From Agrocybe praecox (taxonomy: Eukaryota > Basidiomycota > Agaricomycetes > Agaricales > Agrocybaceae): 64,000 bases of DNA. The stretch is from positions 2,232,001 through 2,296,000 of the forward strand of contig OZ024842.1 in assembly GCA_964017145.1 (NCBI GenBank). The letters are read 5' to 3'. Positions 24,330 to 34,489 of this stretch are shown piece by piece (the stretch's first letter is position 1; each line of letters begins with the position of its first letter). The position numbers and the translations under genes are program-made. Below the pieces are notes generated by a model that was given only the letters and a program-made list of their open reading frames with translations, did not search any database and was not told the DNA's origin.

Positions 24330-25944
24330 ATGTCTGTCCAGTACAGAGGAATACAAGAACTACCGGTATTCACCGACACACCTGCAGACGACGGTCAACT
24401 TACCATTCGCATTCCAAATCCAAAAGTATATATGGCACGCCAGTCGCAATGGGTAGGTAAAAGAGGAAAGCCTCGTTGCGACCACTGTCGAACCAGTAAT
24501 TTAAAGGTCCGTTTATTTGCCTTGCTGTCTTATAATGTTGTCAGACTGGATATGTTTTCCTCCCTCGAAGTGTGATCGAGTAATACCAGTGTGCAATCAG
24601 TGCTCCTGGTTCAATGGCGAAAAAAATTGCGAGTATACTCCACTACCCACCCCCGCCCACAGAGGAATACCTCGTTGTGATCGCTGTCGAGAGAATAATC
24701 TAAAAGTAAGCGCATTTCTCGGACCCTTGCACGATATAGGGGTTAAACATCTACTCAGTGCGACAGAAACCTCCCCATCTGCAATAGTTGTACAGAAGTG
24801 GCCCCGGGAACTGAGTGTAACTATACTCCAAAAAAAAAGAAACCACACAAAGCAGTCCGGGAATTCAGTGCCACCCCAATTATCACTCAAAAAATCATGC
24901 CTAAAACAGAAGACTCCATTCAAGTCAGCCAGGACAATCACAATAGTCATATGTTTTATGGCCACAATATTGCTGCAGTACAGGTTCGAAGTGTGTCCTC
25001 TAGCCTTTCGGAAGATGAGACTTCAGATCAAGAATCTAATCGCACCGGTCGTTTCATCGCGAGTACCATTTCTCCAGAGACTACTGTACATCTCTCGCCA
25101 TTGCTATCTTCTGTAGGCGCTACTACCAGTACGCGAGGTGGCTCAACAACTTCCCAATTCGAACTTAAACCCACCACAACATTCTCAGATCAAGACGGTT
25201 CTCAAAACCATCATTCACACATTGAACCCTGGGAACATCTTGCTTTGATTTCGCTTCCAGCATTCATTCTCCAAAGTCTCCGGAAGCTAGACGCCAGCTC
25301 GATGCCAAGTCGCCTTCAGTTTGAGAGGATGCTAGCTGCATTCCTTGACAGGATGATCAAACCACTTAAAGAAGTTGCTTCTTTTTCTGTCGAAAAGTAT
25401 ATTGCCATGGCGGATTGCCTCCTCAAGGATAACACAACATCTCTCCCAAAACGCTTGGCCTCTTGGATCGCGATTCATAAACTTTGTCTAGGCTCGGACA
25501 AATATAACCTCATCATGATACCCCACGATTCTGTATTTTCCATGGATCCGGCTTTAACTGAGAAATTTCGTGAGCAGCAAATCGCGGATCTCTTCAGAGA
25601 GACATCTGGCCCGGATGATTTTCAGGTGACGATCCTTAGACGCTGTGAAGTTTATTTTATGTTTGTTAACAAAATGTCCAGGCTTATTATTACGATATAC
25701 TACCGGTTCGAGAGCAATTATATGATATCTTGACCTATGCCCATCGTTCACACTCACCCGCCGCGCAAATGATTGGGACAATCTTACGCCTCAGATACGT
25801 AAGTGTACCCGAGATTTACGTCATTCTGAAATATCCTGATTTGTTTGCTTCTTTTGTTCTCAGGGTTTCGTCACCTGGCCTATGGCAGAATTGTACGTTA
25901 GTTTATGTCCCGTGTGCAACCCACAAGGCGTGGACAGTGATTAG
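24330..25944 (+). CDS. Tandem Zn2Cys6 zinc-cluster protein with H2C2-like C-terminus
   Basis: The N-terminal 130 residues hold two complete fungal binuclear zinc clusters, each C-x2-C-x6-C-x6-C-x2-C-x8-C: CDHCRTSNLK/CDRVIPVCNQC and CDRCRENNLK/CDRNLPICNSC. Each is interrupted by an intron at the same place, after NLK and before the third cysteine, in phase 0. A Ser/Thr-rich linker follows, then a helical region (FERMLAAFLDRMIKPLKEV, RLASWIAIHKLCLG). After two more introns comes ILPVREQLYDILTYAHRSH and GFVTWPMAELYVSLCPVC. The order H-x2-H, about 30 residues, then C-x2-C resembles the integrase-type H2C2 zinc-binding fold seen in Nol4/KRBA2-like proteins. The protein is probably a nuclear DNA-binding factor; its targets are unknown. 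No classical fungal transcription-factor middle domain was recognised. Confidence 0.75.
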
Positions 25945-26165
25945 GCCAGTACAACACCTCACACATCCCTTTTTATTGTTATTATATATTTAAGTGTCTG
26001 TACTTGTGATCATAATAGCTTCCTTACGTTACAAAATACGCACGTTTAATTGCAGTCCTCATGAAATTTTATGCCAAAATTGGGTTTCTGCGTTCATTTT
26101 CTCAACATCTGGATTATCAACCTATCATACAAAGAGTAACTACAGCGTACATGCACAACAAGATT

Positions 26166-27473
26166 CTATTTCAATTCAAAGCTAGCAAATGCCAAATCAT
26201 ATCCTCCAAATTCGTAATTGATTTTGTCAGTTCTCCTATAGGTTTTTTTAAGGTTTTCAGAAGGAATCGGAGATTCGGTGAGGGCAGCTTTGAAGGCCTT
26301 TTGGGCGGCCTCCACGGCAAGCTCTTCTCCAGTGTCGTTGTCTTCACTTGAAATAAACAACGTTAAAGTTATCCGTCCGGGTTCGAAAATGTTAACAACA
26401 CGTTTTATGAGAGCCTTGAGATCGGGTATTTTTCCAGGATGGGATGCTTTTGAAGTAGAAAGGGGAACATTGCACTCGAAGCTTGCATAGGACCACCCTT
26501 CCTCTGGAGTGACGTGAATGGTGTAATAGCCCTCGCCGAAATGGCCGCTGGGAGCACCGTTCGCAACTTGGTGTTCAAAATCGCCTTCAAGAGATTCATG
26601 CCCCCATTTTATAAGAGCATTGGAGGAGTAACCACATGGTTGGAAGGCATAAGCATCAAGGCGAGTAAGGGATGGTGGGAAAATGTTGGTGATTCCTAGT
26701 TTTTCGGATATATCCGCAGCCTGAGAGGCAGGCGTCTCTGCTCCACCGGTGGATAGGTCAGAGAAAAAGAACGGTTGACGCGCTCTGGGCGAGAGGTCGC
26801 TCATGAGGATCTCTATAGTATAGTCCATGTGCCGATCTTCCGATGCTAGATGATGAATAGGTGGGTGCATGTCAGCGGAAAAACCGTCCGAGCCTGTGAT
26901 ATAAAGGAGCCAATGGTCGCCGTTGACCCTGCCGACAGTGTAGGCAGCTCCGTTGTTGAAGTATTGATCGAGGTATTCAACCTCTTGCTTCCAATCTCGA
27001 TGAGGACCATACTGCCGCTCTGGGAACATGAAGGACTTGCGAGAATAGAAGAATCGGTATACAGATGTCAGATTAGCCTCTCTTGCGGCGATCTCGAGGA
27101 TACGTGGCAGGCCCAAAAGGTTCAAAGTTGTTCCGCATGTCTTGAGGATAAGACGATGGGGAGAGACGAAAAAAGACGACTCGCTATGAACGTGGATGAG
27201 ACTAAGAAAGTAATAATAGAGATAGGGAACTGACCTCAATAAATAGGCATCCATCTCGGCGCCTTCAATGACGCTCAACACTTTGCATTTTACAATATCC
27301 AACATGTCCTCCCAAGTCTGGCGACTGACTGTGCGAAGACCAGTTTTTTTACCATAGGCATTCTGTAATACAGGAACGTCTGTGGCTGTGGGTGCAAACC
27401 AAATCTCGAGGAGTTTTTCTGGGCCCTCGAAGGGAGCAGAAGCTTGAAAATCATCGATGGTATCTGGTGACAT
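26166..27473 (-). CDS. spe2: S-adenosylmethionine decarboxylase proenzyme
   Basis: Makes decarboxylated AdoMet, the aminopropyl donor for spermidine and spermine. FEGPEKLLEIWFAP near the N-terminus is the conserved opening. The autocleavage site lies across an intron: AYLLS joins ESSFFVSPHRLILKTCGTT. Cleavage at Glu-Ser turns that serine into the pyruvoyl cofactor, and the cysteine in KTCGTT is catalytic. Further conserved segments are SRKSFMFPERQYGPHRDW and DYTIEILMSDLSPRARQPFF. About 415 residues. The start used is the ATG at 27473; an upstream ATG at 27536 could be a uORF or an alternative first exon (see that entry). Confidence 0.9.
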   Translation of the reverse strand: MSPDTIDDFQASAPFEGPEKLLEIWFAPTATDVPVLQNAYGKKTGLRTVSRQTWEDMLDIVKCKVLSVIEGAEMDAYLLRSVPYLYYYFLSLIHVHSESSFFVSPHRLILKTCGTTLNLLGLPRILEIAAREANLTSVYRFFYSRKSFMFPERQYGPHRDWKQEVEYLDQYFNNGAAYTVGRVNGDHWLLYITGSDGFSADMHPPIHHLASEDRHMDYTIEILMSDLSPRARQPFFFSDLSTGGAETPASQAADISEKLGITNIFPPSLTRLDAYAFQPCGYSSNALIKWGHESLEGDFEHQVANGAPSGHFGEGYYTIHVTPEEGWSYASFECNVPLSTSKASHPGKIPDLKALIKRVVNIFEPGRITLTLFISSEDNDTGEELAVEAAQKAFKAALTESPIPSENLKKTYRRTDKINYEFGGYDLAFASFELK

Positions 27474-27485
27474 GAGTGAATTATG

Positions 27486-27536
27486 CTATCGCAAAGCTGA
27501 GAGATATTGACCGCGAATGGCGATGGCTGGAGACAT
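27486..27536 (-). promoter_or_regulatory. Possible uORF or alternative first exon upstream of spe2
   Basis: A 16-codon reading frame, MSPAIAIRGQYLSALR then stop, ends 12 nt before the spe2 ATG and is in frame with it. uORFs control AdoMetDC translation in mammals and plants. Alternatively a 48-nt intron from gtcaat to caccag would remove the stop and join MSPAIAIR to DTIDDFQA in frame. Both readings are consistent with the sequence. Confidence 0.4.
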
Positions 27537-27789
27537 GAACTGGGGAAACGAATAGAAAGTCAGAGGGTTGAAACGAGGACCTGATAGAAATTTATCAAGC
27601 ACTCGCTGATCGAAAAGCTGAAAGACCTGATAATTTGATCAGTCAAATTTTTTGAACAATCCACTTCCAAATGGGGGTACTAGCTCCGGGGTCACATGAC
27701 TGCCGTCGTCGTACGCATCATCGCCCCGGCATACAGGGTCGGACCAGCAAATATCTCAATGTAACCACTCTTGATCTCCTACCACCATT

Positions 27790-28464
27790 ATGAGAGGCAT
27801 TCTGCCCAGGCTCAATGTCCTGAAATCTCTTGCACCAAGGGTTACGGCTCCCCTTTTACCAATAACCAACCTCCGTCTGGCAAAATCCTCACTTACAAAC
27901 ACTCCTCGCGTCTCAAATATTCGTTTCTTTACTCGTTTTCCTGCCAGGCTCGCTTCTCAGCCTCCGCCAGCCTCTCCACCTCCCAAAAATGACGAGCCCT
28001 CGAATTTAAGCATGTCCCAGCGTCTGAAGCACCTCATCAAGTCGTATGGCTGGTATGCTCTCGGCGTTTACATTGTTCTTTCCGCCCTCGATTTCGGAGT
28101 GGCGTTCATCGGAGTCAATCTGCTTGGTGCAGAATATGTCTCCCAGGTGGCGGCCAGCGTTAAATCAGTAGTCGTCAAATTCTCCCCTTCAAGGCCGGCT
28201 GATCCAGGCCGAGACGAGATTGAGAGCATATCCAATCCTCACGCAGGTGGTCAGGAGGGTCTTTATGCTATGCTTGTGCTGGCATATACCATCCACAAAA
28301 CATTATTCCTACCGGTGCGAGTTGGTCTCACAGCAGCCGTCACACCGCGTCTCGTTTCGTTCCTCTCCCGCAGAGGTTGGACGGGTACCGGTGGCACACG
28401 CCGTGCAGCTCATGAAATGCGCGAAAGACTGCGAGAACGGAGAAATAGTAGAGACAGCACCTAG
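27790..28464 (+). CDS. DUF1279 (FAM210/Nat2-like) mitochondrial membrane protein
   Basis: Intronless, 224 residues. The N-terminal 60 residues are rich in Arg, Ser and Leu with almost no acidic residues, a mitochondrial targeting sequence. The DUF1279 core begins SMSQRLKHLIKSYGWYALGV and continues as a membrane helix, YIVLSALDFGVAFIGVNLLG. A second hydrophobic stretch, LYAMLVLAYTIHKTLFLPVR, leads to VGLTAAVTPRLVSFL; the positive tail ends the protein. The layout matches the FAM210 family and yeast Nat2, whose molecular function is unsettled despite the acetyltransferase name. Divergent from spe2, with 316 bp between starts that hold both promoters and nothing else recognised. Confidence 0.8.
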   Translation: MRGILPRLNVLKSLAPRVTAPLLPITNLRLAKSSLTNTPRVSNIRFFTRFPARLASQPPPASPPPKNDEPSNLSMSQRLKHLIKSYGWYALGVYIVLSALDFGVAFIGVNLLGAEYVSQVAASVKSVVVKFSPSRPADPGRDEIESISNPHAGGQEGLYAMLVLAYTIHKTLFLPVRVGLTAAVTPRLVSFLSRRGWTGTGGTRRAAHEMRERLRERRNSRDST

Positions 28465-28833
28465 TTGTCTTGATGGGCTTACCATATAGAAAATGATACA
28501 CTATTGTATGTTATTTATTCTTATGTCCTGACAGGCTCTGATAGTCCCGTATCAGACATCTAATTGGAAGGGCTATTGGAGGACTTCCTGAACGCTGTGT
28601 GGACTATTACTTTATTTAGACGTTAAACCCTGCTCAGTAATTTCATACTCTATGATGCTTTTGCATATAAAAAGATTGGGACTGAGAGAAGAACTGAAAT
28701 CTGAGAGATTATATTGGGATCGATTTGGCCGTGTTAGTATCAGATTGTATCAGAGTTGATACCAAATAAAGACGCTCATTGCTGGAATTGAACAAGCTTG
28801 AACAGTGTATACTTATAATCTCCCCTTTCCACT
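28465..28833. other. Intergenic region, 369 bp
   Basis: Contains the 3' end of the FAM210-like gene and the promoter of the next gene. It is A/T-rich. No coding, RNA or repeat feature was identified. Confidence 0.5.
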
Positions 28834-29403
28834 ATGTCATTCGCAAGAAGGGCTTTGGTGGTCTCTTGTCGCGCAAGACCCGCCGCTTTGAGTGGACGAA
28901 GGGCTGCATCTTCTTCTCATGGACATGAAGACCACCACCACCACCAAGAGGATTTCACTGTCTACCCAGCAGAAAGTGCGTTTGCTTCTTGATCTGCTTT
29001 ACTTGGACCTTACACGGGATTCATGTAGCTTTTGGAAGTCCCTTCTGGAGAAACGTTGCCTTGGCTGGACTGGCGACTGCCGCATTCTTCAAACTAGCAC
29101 CCGAAGCGAGCGACGATGTCTATCTGACCCGATGGATAGCCATGTACTCTGCACCCCGTGATTATTGGCTCGGGCTGAACGCAAAACACACTGCACAACA
29201 GGCGGAGGTCTCTGCTGACACCGTGCTCGTCAACGACGCGGAAAGACCGAGTTACCGTCGATTTAGCTACCCTCAGTAAGTTATATTGGTATGAGACGGA
29301 ATAAATAATTTAAATAATTTGCAGGGCCCTTGTGCAAGCATCGCCATTCCTGAACGCTGTTGGAATGAATGTAGACATGGCGGGAGTTGAGCCCAGGAAA
29401 TAG
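28834..29403 (+). CDS. Probable mitochondrial complex I accessory subunit (17.8-kDa type)
   Basis: Three exons, about 150 residues. MSFARRALVVSCRARPAALS is a targeting sequence, followed by SSSHGHEDHHHHQEDFTVYP with a striking histidine run. Across an intron (about 28,976-29,031) the frame continues AETFGSPFWRNVALAGLATA with a single membrane helix, then EASDDVYLTRWIAMYSAPRD, YWLGLNAKHTAQQAEVSADT and RRFSYP. A third exon ends QALVQASPFLNAVGMNVDM. The pattern of W-R-N, one helix, V-Y-L-T-R-W and a final R-F-x-Y-P-Q-A resembles the fungal 17.8-kDa subunit of NADH:ubiquinone oxidoreductase. I recall that family from memory only, so the call is tentative; a mitochondrial single-pass protein is secure. 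Confidence 0.5.
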
Positions 29404-29681
29404 AGTATTTTAGAGTAAATAAAATGCGGAATACATCGGTTTATTGAATGATTACATAATGTGTGTTGTTGACCAGACGACCACGAGTTTTGATGGGAAA
29501 GTGGACAACAAACTTGGCCTTTCAGTCCATCTTCTTCAACGCTCTTGGTCTTCGCAACCTCGACGGTGTGTATAATCACTGCAAAGTCGCGCATTTTTCT
29601 TCTTATTGTGCAGCCCCTTACGTTCCTTTCTTTTCCTCCTCTCCTTCAGTCATATACCCAGCATCCTGCATGGTCTGCTAG

Positions 29682-32600
29682 ATGTTCAGCAAAGTATCTT
29701 CCTCTTTATTCCTCGCCCTCTCTCTCTTCCTCCATGGCTCCTCAGCAACAATCCCTCAGGTCGACTTTGACCGCATGGGAACAGTCGGTCTAGCAGGCGC
29801 CTTTGCTGGCTTGGATTTCTTCTCAAACAACACAGTCGCATTCGATCCCACATCCTCCACCCTTTTCTCCCGCGCTAGCGATGGTTCTCTTACGCGCCTT
29901 GCCTCGACCAACTCGGGCGGAAGCATCCTCGCTGGCTGTCTCCTCAAAGATATTTTCTATTTGGCCGGTGAATTTTCCTCTATCAACGGCAGTTCAATCT
30001 CCAACATCGCATCATTCAACCCTTCAACGCAAGCTTTTGCTGCTCTTGCCTCGGGTGGCCCTAATGGAAAGATTAATGCTCTTTTCTGTGATGATAAAGA
30101 TAACACGCTCTGGGTTGGAGGATTATTCTCTTCCCCAGGTTCCTCTATCGCAGTTTATGACACCAATGCCAATTCTTGGTCGGCCGCCCCCTTCAAGGGT
30201 GTGTCTGGTGCCCAGGCCGAGATCAACTCTATCACCACCAACTCTTCCGATACAAGCATATTCTTTGCTGGCTCATTTATCACTTCATTTGGCACCGGCA
30301 ACGTCATTTTGAATGGTACAAACAACCCAAATGTTCCTTTTTCCGCTGGAGCATCGCTGTTTTCTTCATCTCTCGTGCCCGTCCCTCTGGAAAACGCGAA
30401 CGTTAATGCCCCAGGGACATCGGAGGTTGGTTTCAATGATATAAACAACATCTTATGTCCTGCAGGTCCAGACGGTAGTGGCAATTCATGGTTTGCTGCC
30501 AATACTGCGTCGCCGAAAGTTATTGTCCAGACCGGGTCATTCATTTCTTCAAGTGGAATCCGCCTTGGGAACACCTTCCAACCGGACCACGGGACCACTG
30601 GTTTTAGGTATGCTCTCTGTCGTTTACTAACCTCCTTTCTCATCTTAATACCCCTTTCATATAGTGTTACCACTCTTCCGGACAACGCGGTCAGACAACT
30701 GCACTACCTTGATCCCACCACAGGTGTCAACAACACCTGCACAGATCCATGCCCATTATCGGTTGACTCGTCCATTTTGTATCAAGACTTTCTCTTTGAC
30801 GGCCCCCTTGCTATTACTGGTGTTCAAATCACTCTATCCCAGTTTACTGGATCATCTCCCGGGTTACATATCCTCCAGATTCTTTCTTCGGGCGCTTTTG
30901 CCTCATCAATCGACACTAACAATGTAGAGTCTTGCTTTGCCCCTAACCCTTCAAATACCACCAAGACTGGTCAATGGATTTCCAAGGTCGCCAACACGAA
31001 CATCCCAGCTACAGTCCAGACCGTTTTAACTTCAGAATTCCCTGTTGATACATCATCCGACTCCGCCTCAACCTTCACCTGGATTCCATATGTTTCAGCT
31101 GCTGGTAATTACGACATAAATCTTCTTGTTCCAGGATGTACTGCATTGGAAGACTGCCCCCTTCGTACTAGCGTCAAGGTCACTGTTTTCCCTGGCCCGG
31201 GCCTTAACCCCTTCATAACCACCGTCTCACAACAAAATACGAATGACGCCACGGTTCTTCTATACAGCGGTCCCATACTTCCTTCTTCCCCTGATTTCGT
31301 GACAACAGTACACATGGCGCTGGCAGATAAACCTGCTGGAACAGGTCAGAACGGCAACTACGAAATTGTCGCTGACAGGGTACAAATGATCCTCAAGTCA
31401 GCCACACCATCGGCTTCAGCAAATGCGACAGCAAATTCGACTTCTGGCGCGCAAGTTGGTGAAGCACGGGGATTTGGTTTCTTGGAATGGCCTCGATCGA
31501 CTCAAAATCCAAACCCTTCCGTAGATGGAACAAAGGTTTTCCCTAATTCTACACTGACCGCTTTAGACACCGTGGGCTTCAGTATATTAAGCGGCATCGG
31601 AGGCACCACTTCATTAACTTCTCAATCAAGCATCAACGCGGTTGTTCATCACCCTTCCGCGATCTTTGTTGGTGGTGCATTCAGTATTTCCAGTGGTCCT
31701 GCATCTGGTACTTCTAATATAGCATCGTTCAAGGCTGGCGCTTTGGCGGCACTTGCTGACGGTGGTCTCGATGACGAAATATCATCATTCATCCTCAATG
31801 GCGACCAACTGTTCGTTGGTGGGTCATTTACGGACACAGGTTCAAAGTCTCAACAAGGCCGATTGGGTGGCGTTGCCCTATACGATGTCCAGAAGAACAC
31901 TTGGAGTCCACTGCTGGCTGGTGTGAATGGCAATGTCACAAGCCTTGGTTTGACCAACAACCAACTCCAGGTGGTAGGCAACTTCACACAAATACGTTCA
32001 TTGGACGGCAGCAGTGGGACAGACGCGTCTGGCTTTGCTGTATGGGATATTAAGACCGGCACATGGGTTAGTGGTGGAGGATTGTTGATCGGGAACATGA
32101 CTTTCATCGGGAACGGAACTTCTCCATCTCAATTCCTCGCAGGTAACGTCGCTGCTTCACAGAAATTCGGAGCATCCGGTCTCGTGATGCTCAAGAATGG
32201 CGATGACAATGGACCTGTATTGTCTCCACTTTCCGTTGAACTTGGAGGCGCTGTATCATCCTCCTCTTCTGTAGGATCGCCAGCTCGCCGACGTGCTCAT
32301 ACACCCACTGCAGGTGCATGGATTTCCCACGTGAAGTTCTCGCATCTTCTCAAAAGACAAACTACTACCACTCCATCCCAAGCACCGCTTTCCGCACCAC
32401 TTCCCGCTTCAGCACCGGCTGTTCTGGCGGGTGCGTTCTGGACAAATAGTAGCTCATCGAAAGAGATGACGATTATCGGTGGAAACTTTTCTTTCACTAC
32501 TCCGGGTTCATCAACTCCGTCAACAGGCGTGGCGATTTACGACCCAAATGCATCTACTATCCAGGCTCTTTCTGGTTCCCAGATCAATGGTACTGTTAGG

Positions 32601-34269
32601 GCGCTTCTTGTAGATGGTAATTCTCTTTATGTCGGTGGCGAATTCACCATACCAGGCGCTAGCGTCAATGGACTTGCCCTATACGATTTATCAAAGAATG
32701 AATGGGATGTGGATGGGATCCAATCCTTGCAGGGAAATGCAGGATCAGCCGTGGTTGTCCGTTCCATCTCAAAGTCAACCACCAAGCCAACGCTTTTGAT
32801 CGTCGCTGGATCTTTTGCACAAGCAGGGTCTTTGCGCTGCCAGGCCATCTGCAGCTTGGACACGTCTAGTAAACAATGGAACTCATTGGGTAGTGGCATT
32901 CAAGGAGAAGTGTCAACTGTGGTGTATGCTGTGAGTATGATGCATATTGTCATGAGGTCTCTACTTAACCCCTGCTCTAGAATAATCAAAACACCCTTGT
33001 TGCGGCTGGCTCTCTCGCTCTTTCTGACAACACTCAGTCCAATGTCTTGCAATATACCTTTGAGAACTCGACATGGACTTCAGTTGGTGTTGGTTCAGAC
33101 ATTCCAGGTCCTATTTCTGCACTTGAAGTCAATAGCGGCAACGCAAGTAGTTTGTTCGCTGCTGGAAAGTGAGTAACAGTTCTTCCATATCTAATGCCTT
33201 TTTAATGGGTTACCAATTGCAGATCGAGTGACGGATCAACTTCATTCTTATCTTTCTGGAATGGTCAGAAATGGAATACGCTAGGTATAGCACATCCTTT
33301 ATTTATTCAAGAAAGCTGTAATAACTTGGTCCCCATTAGGATCGACTTTCCAAGAGGGAACCACCGTCGCTCAGCTTCTGATGGTTCCTCTTCAAGGTTC
33401 ACATTCAAGCAATAACGGAGTGATTGAAGGCGACAGGGTGCTCATGATCTCAGGAAGCTTGTCCACCTCTTCTGGGAATGCATCTTCTGCTTTGTTCGAT
33501 GGGCAGAGCGTAATTCCGTACATTGTTTCCACCTCTGCAGACGGTTCCACCGGTTCAGTCTCTTCTCTCTTCCATTCATTTGCTTCCTTCAGTTTCAATC
33601 AACGTCGTAAGTTTTCTATTTCCTTGCCTTTGCTTCTATTTTGGTTAACATTCTGTTTTTAGGTTTCTTGGCAACAGGAGTCGTAATCTTGATTTCCATT
33701 GCTATTGCTGCTGGTGTAGTTTTCCTTCTGGCTCTGATTGGCATATTGTGGACCTTGTTTTCACGGAAGGAGGACAAGCTAAACAAATACGACGCTGCAG
33801 AGGAGGAAGACGACGACTCTACTCATCATAGACCTTCATCACTTCTGGAGCACATCAATGCCGCAACCCGGACCACCATTATGGGAACAAGTCCCTACAG
33901 TAACTATAATTCAGAGAAGGAAGAGCAAGTTACAAGTAGTCCTCATGCTGAACAAGATCCCTTTGTTGGACCCGACGCCAGTAATTACATACGTGCAGAG
34001 ACACCATCTGACGCCGTTGGTGGTTTACTTGGCGAAGAAAGAAGTCGACCGGCACATGCAAGATATTCTTTCGATGGTACAGGAGAAGGAGAATTACCTA
34101 TGTCATCTGGAGCTGATATTGAAGTTTTGGATGATAGAGACCCGGCGTAAGTCCTTGCTTAGTATTTAACTGCTATGATGGATCCTAACACATACATTTT
34201 AGGTGGTGGTTCGCAAGGGATGTTCGAACAGGACAAGAGGGAGTGGTCCCTGCAGCGTATTTATATTGA
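29682..34269 (+). CDS. rax2: Rax2-like cell polarity marker with C-terminal SH3 domain
   Basis: A type I membrane protein marking cortical polarity sites; yeast Rax2 acts with Rax1 in bud-site memory. The signal peptide is MFSKVSSSLFLALSLFLHGS. The ectodomain of more than 1,200 residues is a kelch-like repeat array with units of the form G-G-x-F and I-A-x-Y-D, for example LYVGGEFTIPGASVNGLALY and LFVGGSFTDTGSK, plus many N-x-S/T sites. The transmembrane helix near 33,665 reads GVVILISIAIAAGVVFLLAL, followed by a basic stop-transfer. The cytoplasmic tail ends in an SH3 domain: ARYSFDGTGEGELPMSSGAD, IEVL, then across the last intron WWFARDVRTGQEGVVPAAYL. Several introns of 50-70 nt lie in the 3' half. 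Intron borders are approximate. Confidence 0.85.
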
Positions 34270-34489
34270 AAAGGATCCTTTCTAGTTATTTTCGTGCTGT
34301 CGATTGTTTGCAATGTCCAACCGATGTTTTATACCCCCTCAGACACTCAGACAATTTGTTTCTTGTGCAATCTCCGTTTCTCAGCTATAATCTAGAATAG
34401 CATCCTAATACTCAGTGATATTGCTCACGCAAATATTATGTACACATCCGGTAAAATACGATAAAATTTGAATAGACTGAATGACAAAA

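Noticed and set aside
23987..24460. 157-residue plus-strand ORF overlapping the start of the zinc-cluster gene
   Set aside because: Wrong frame relative to the zinc-cluster exon and no recognisable protein features.
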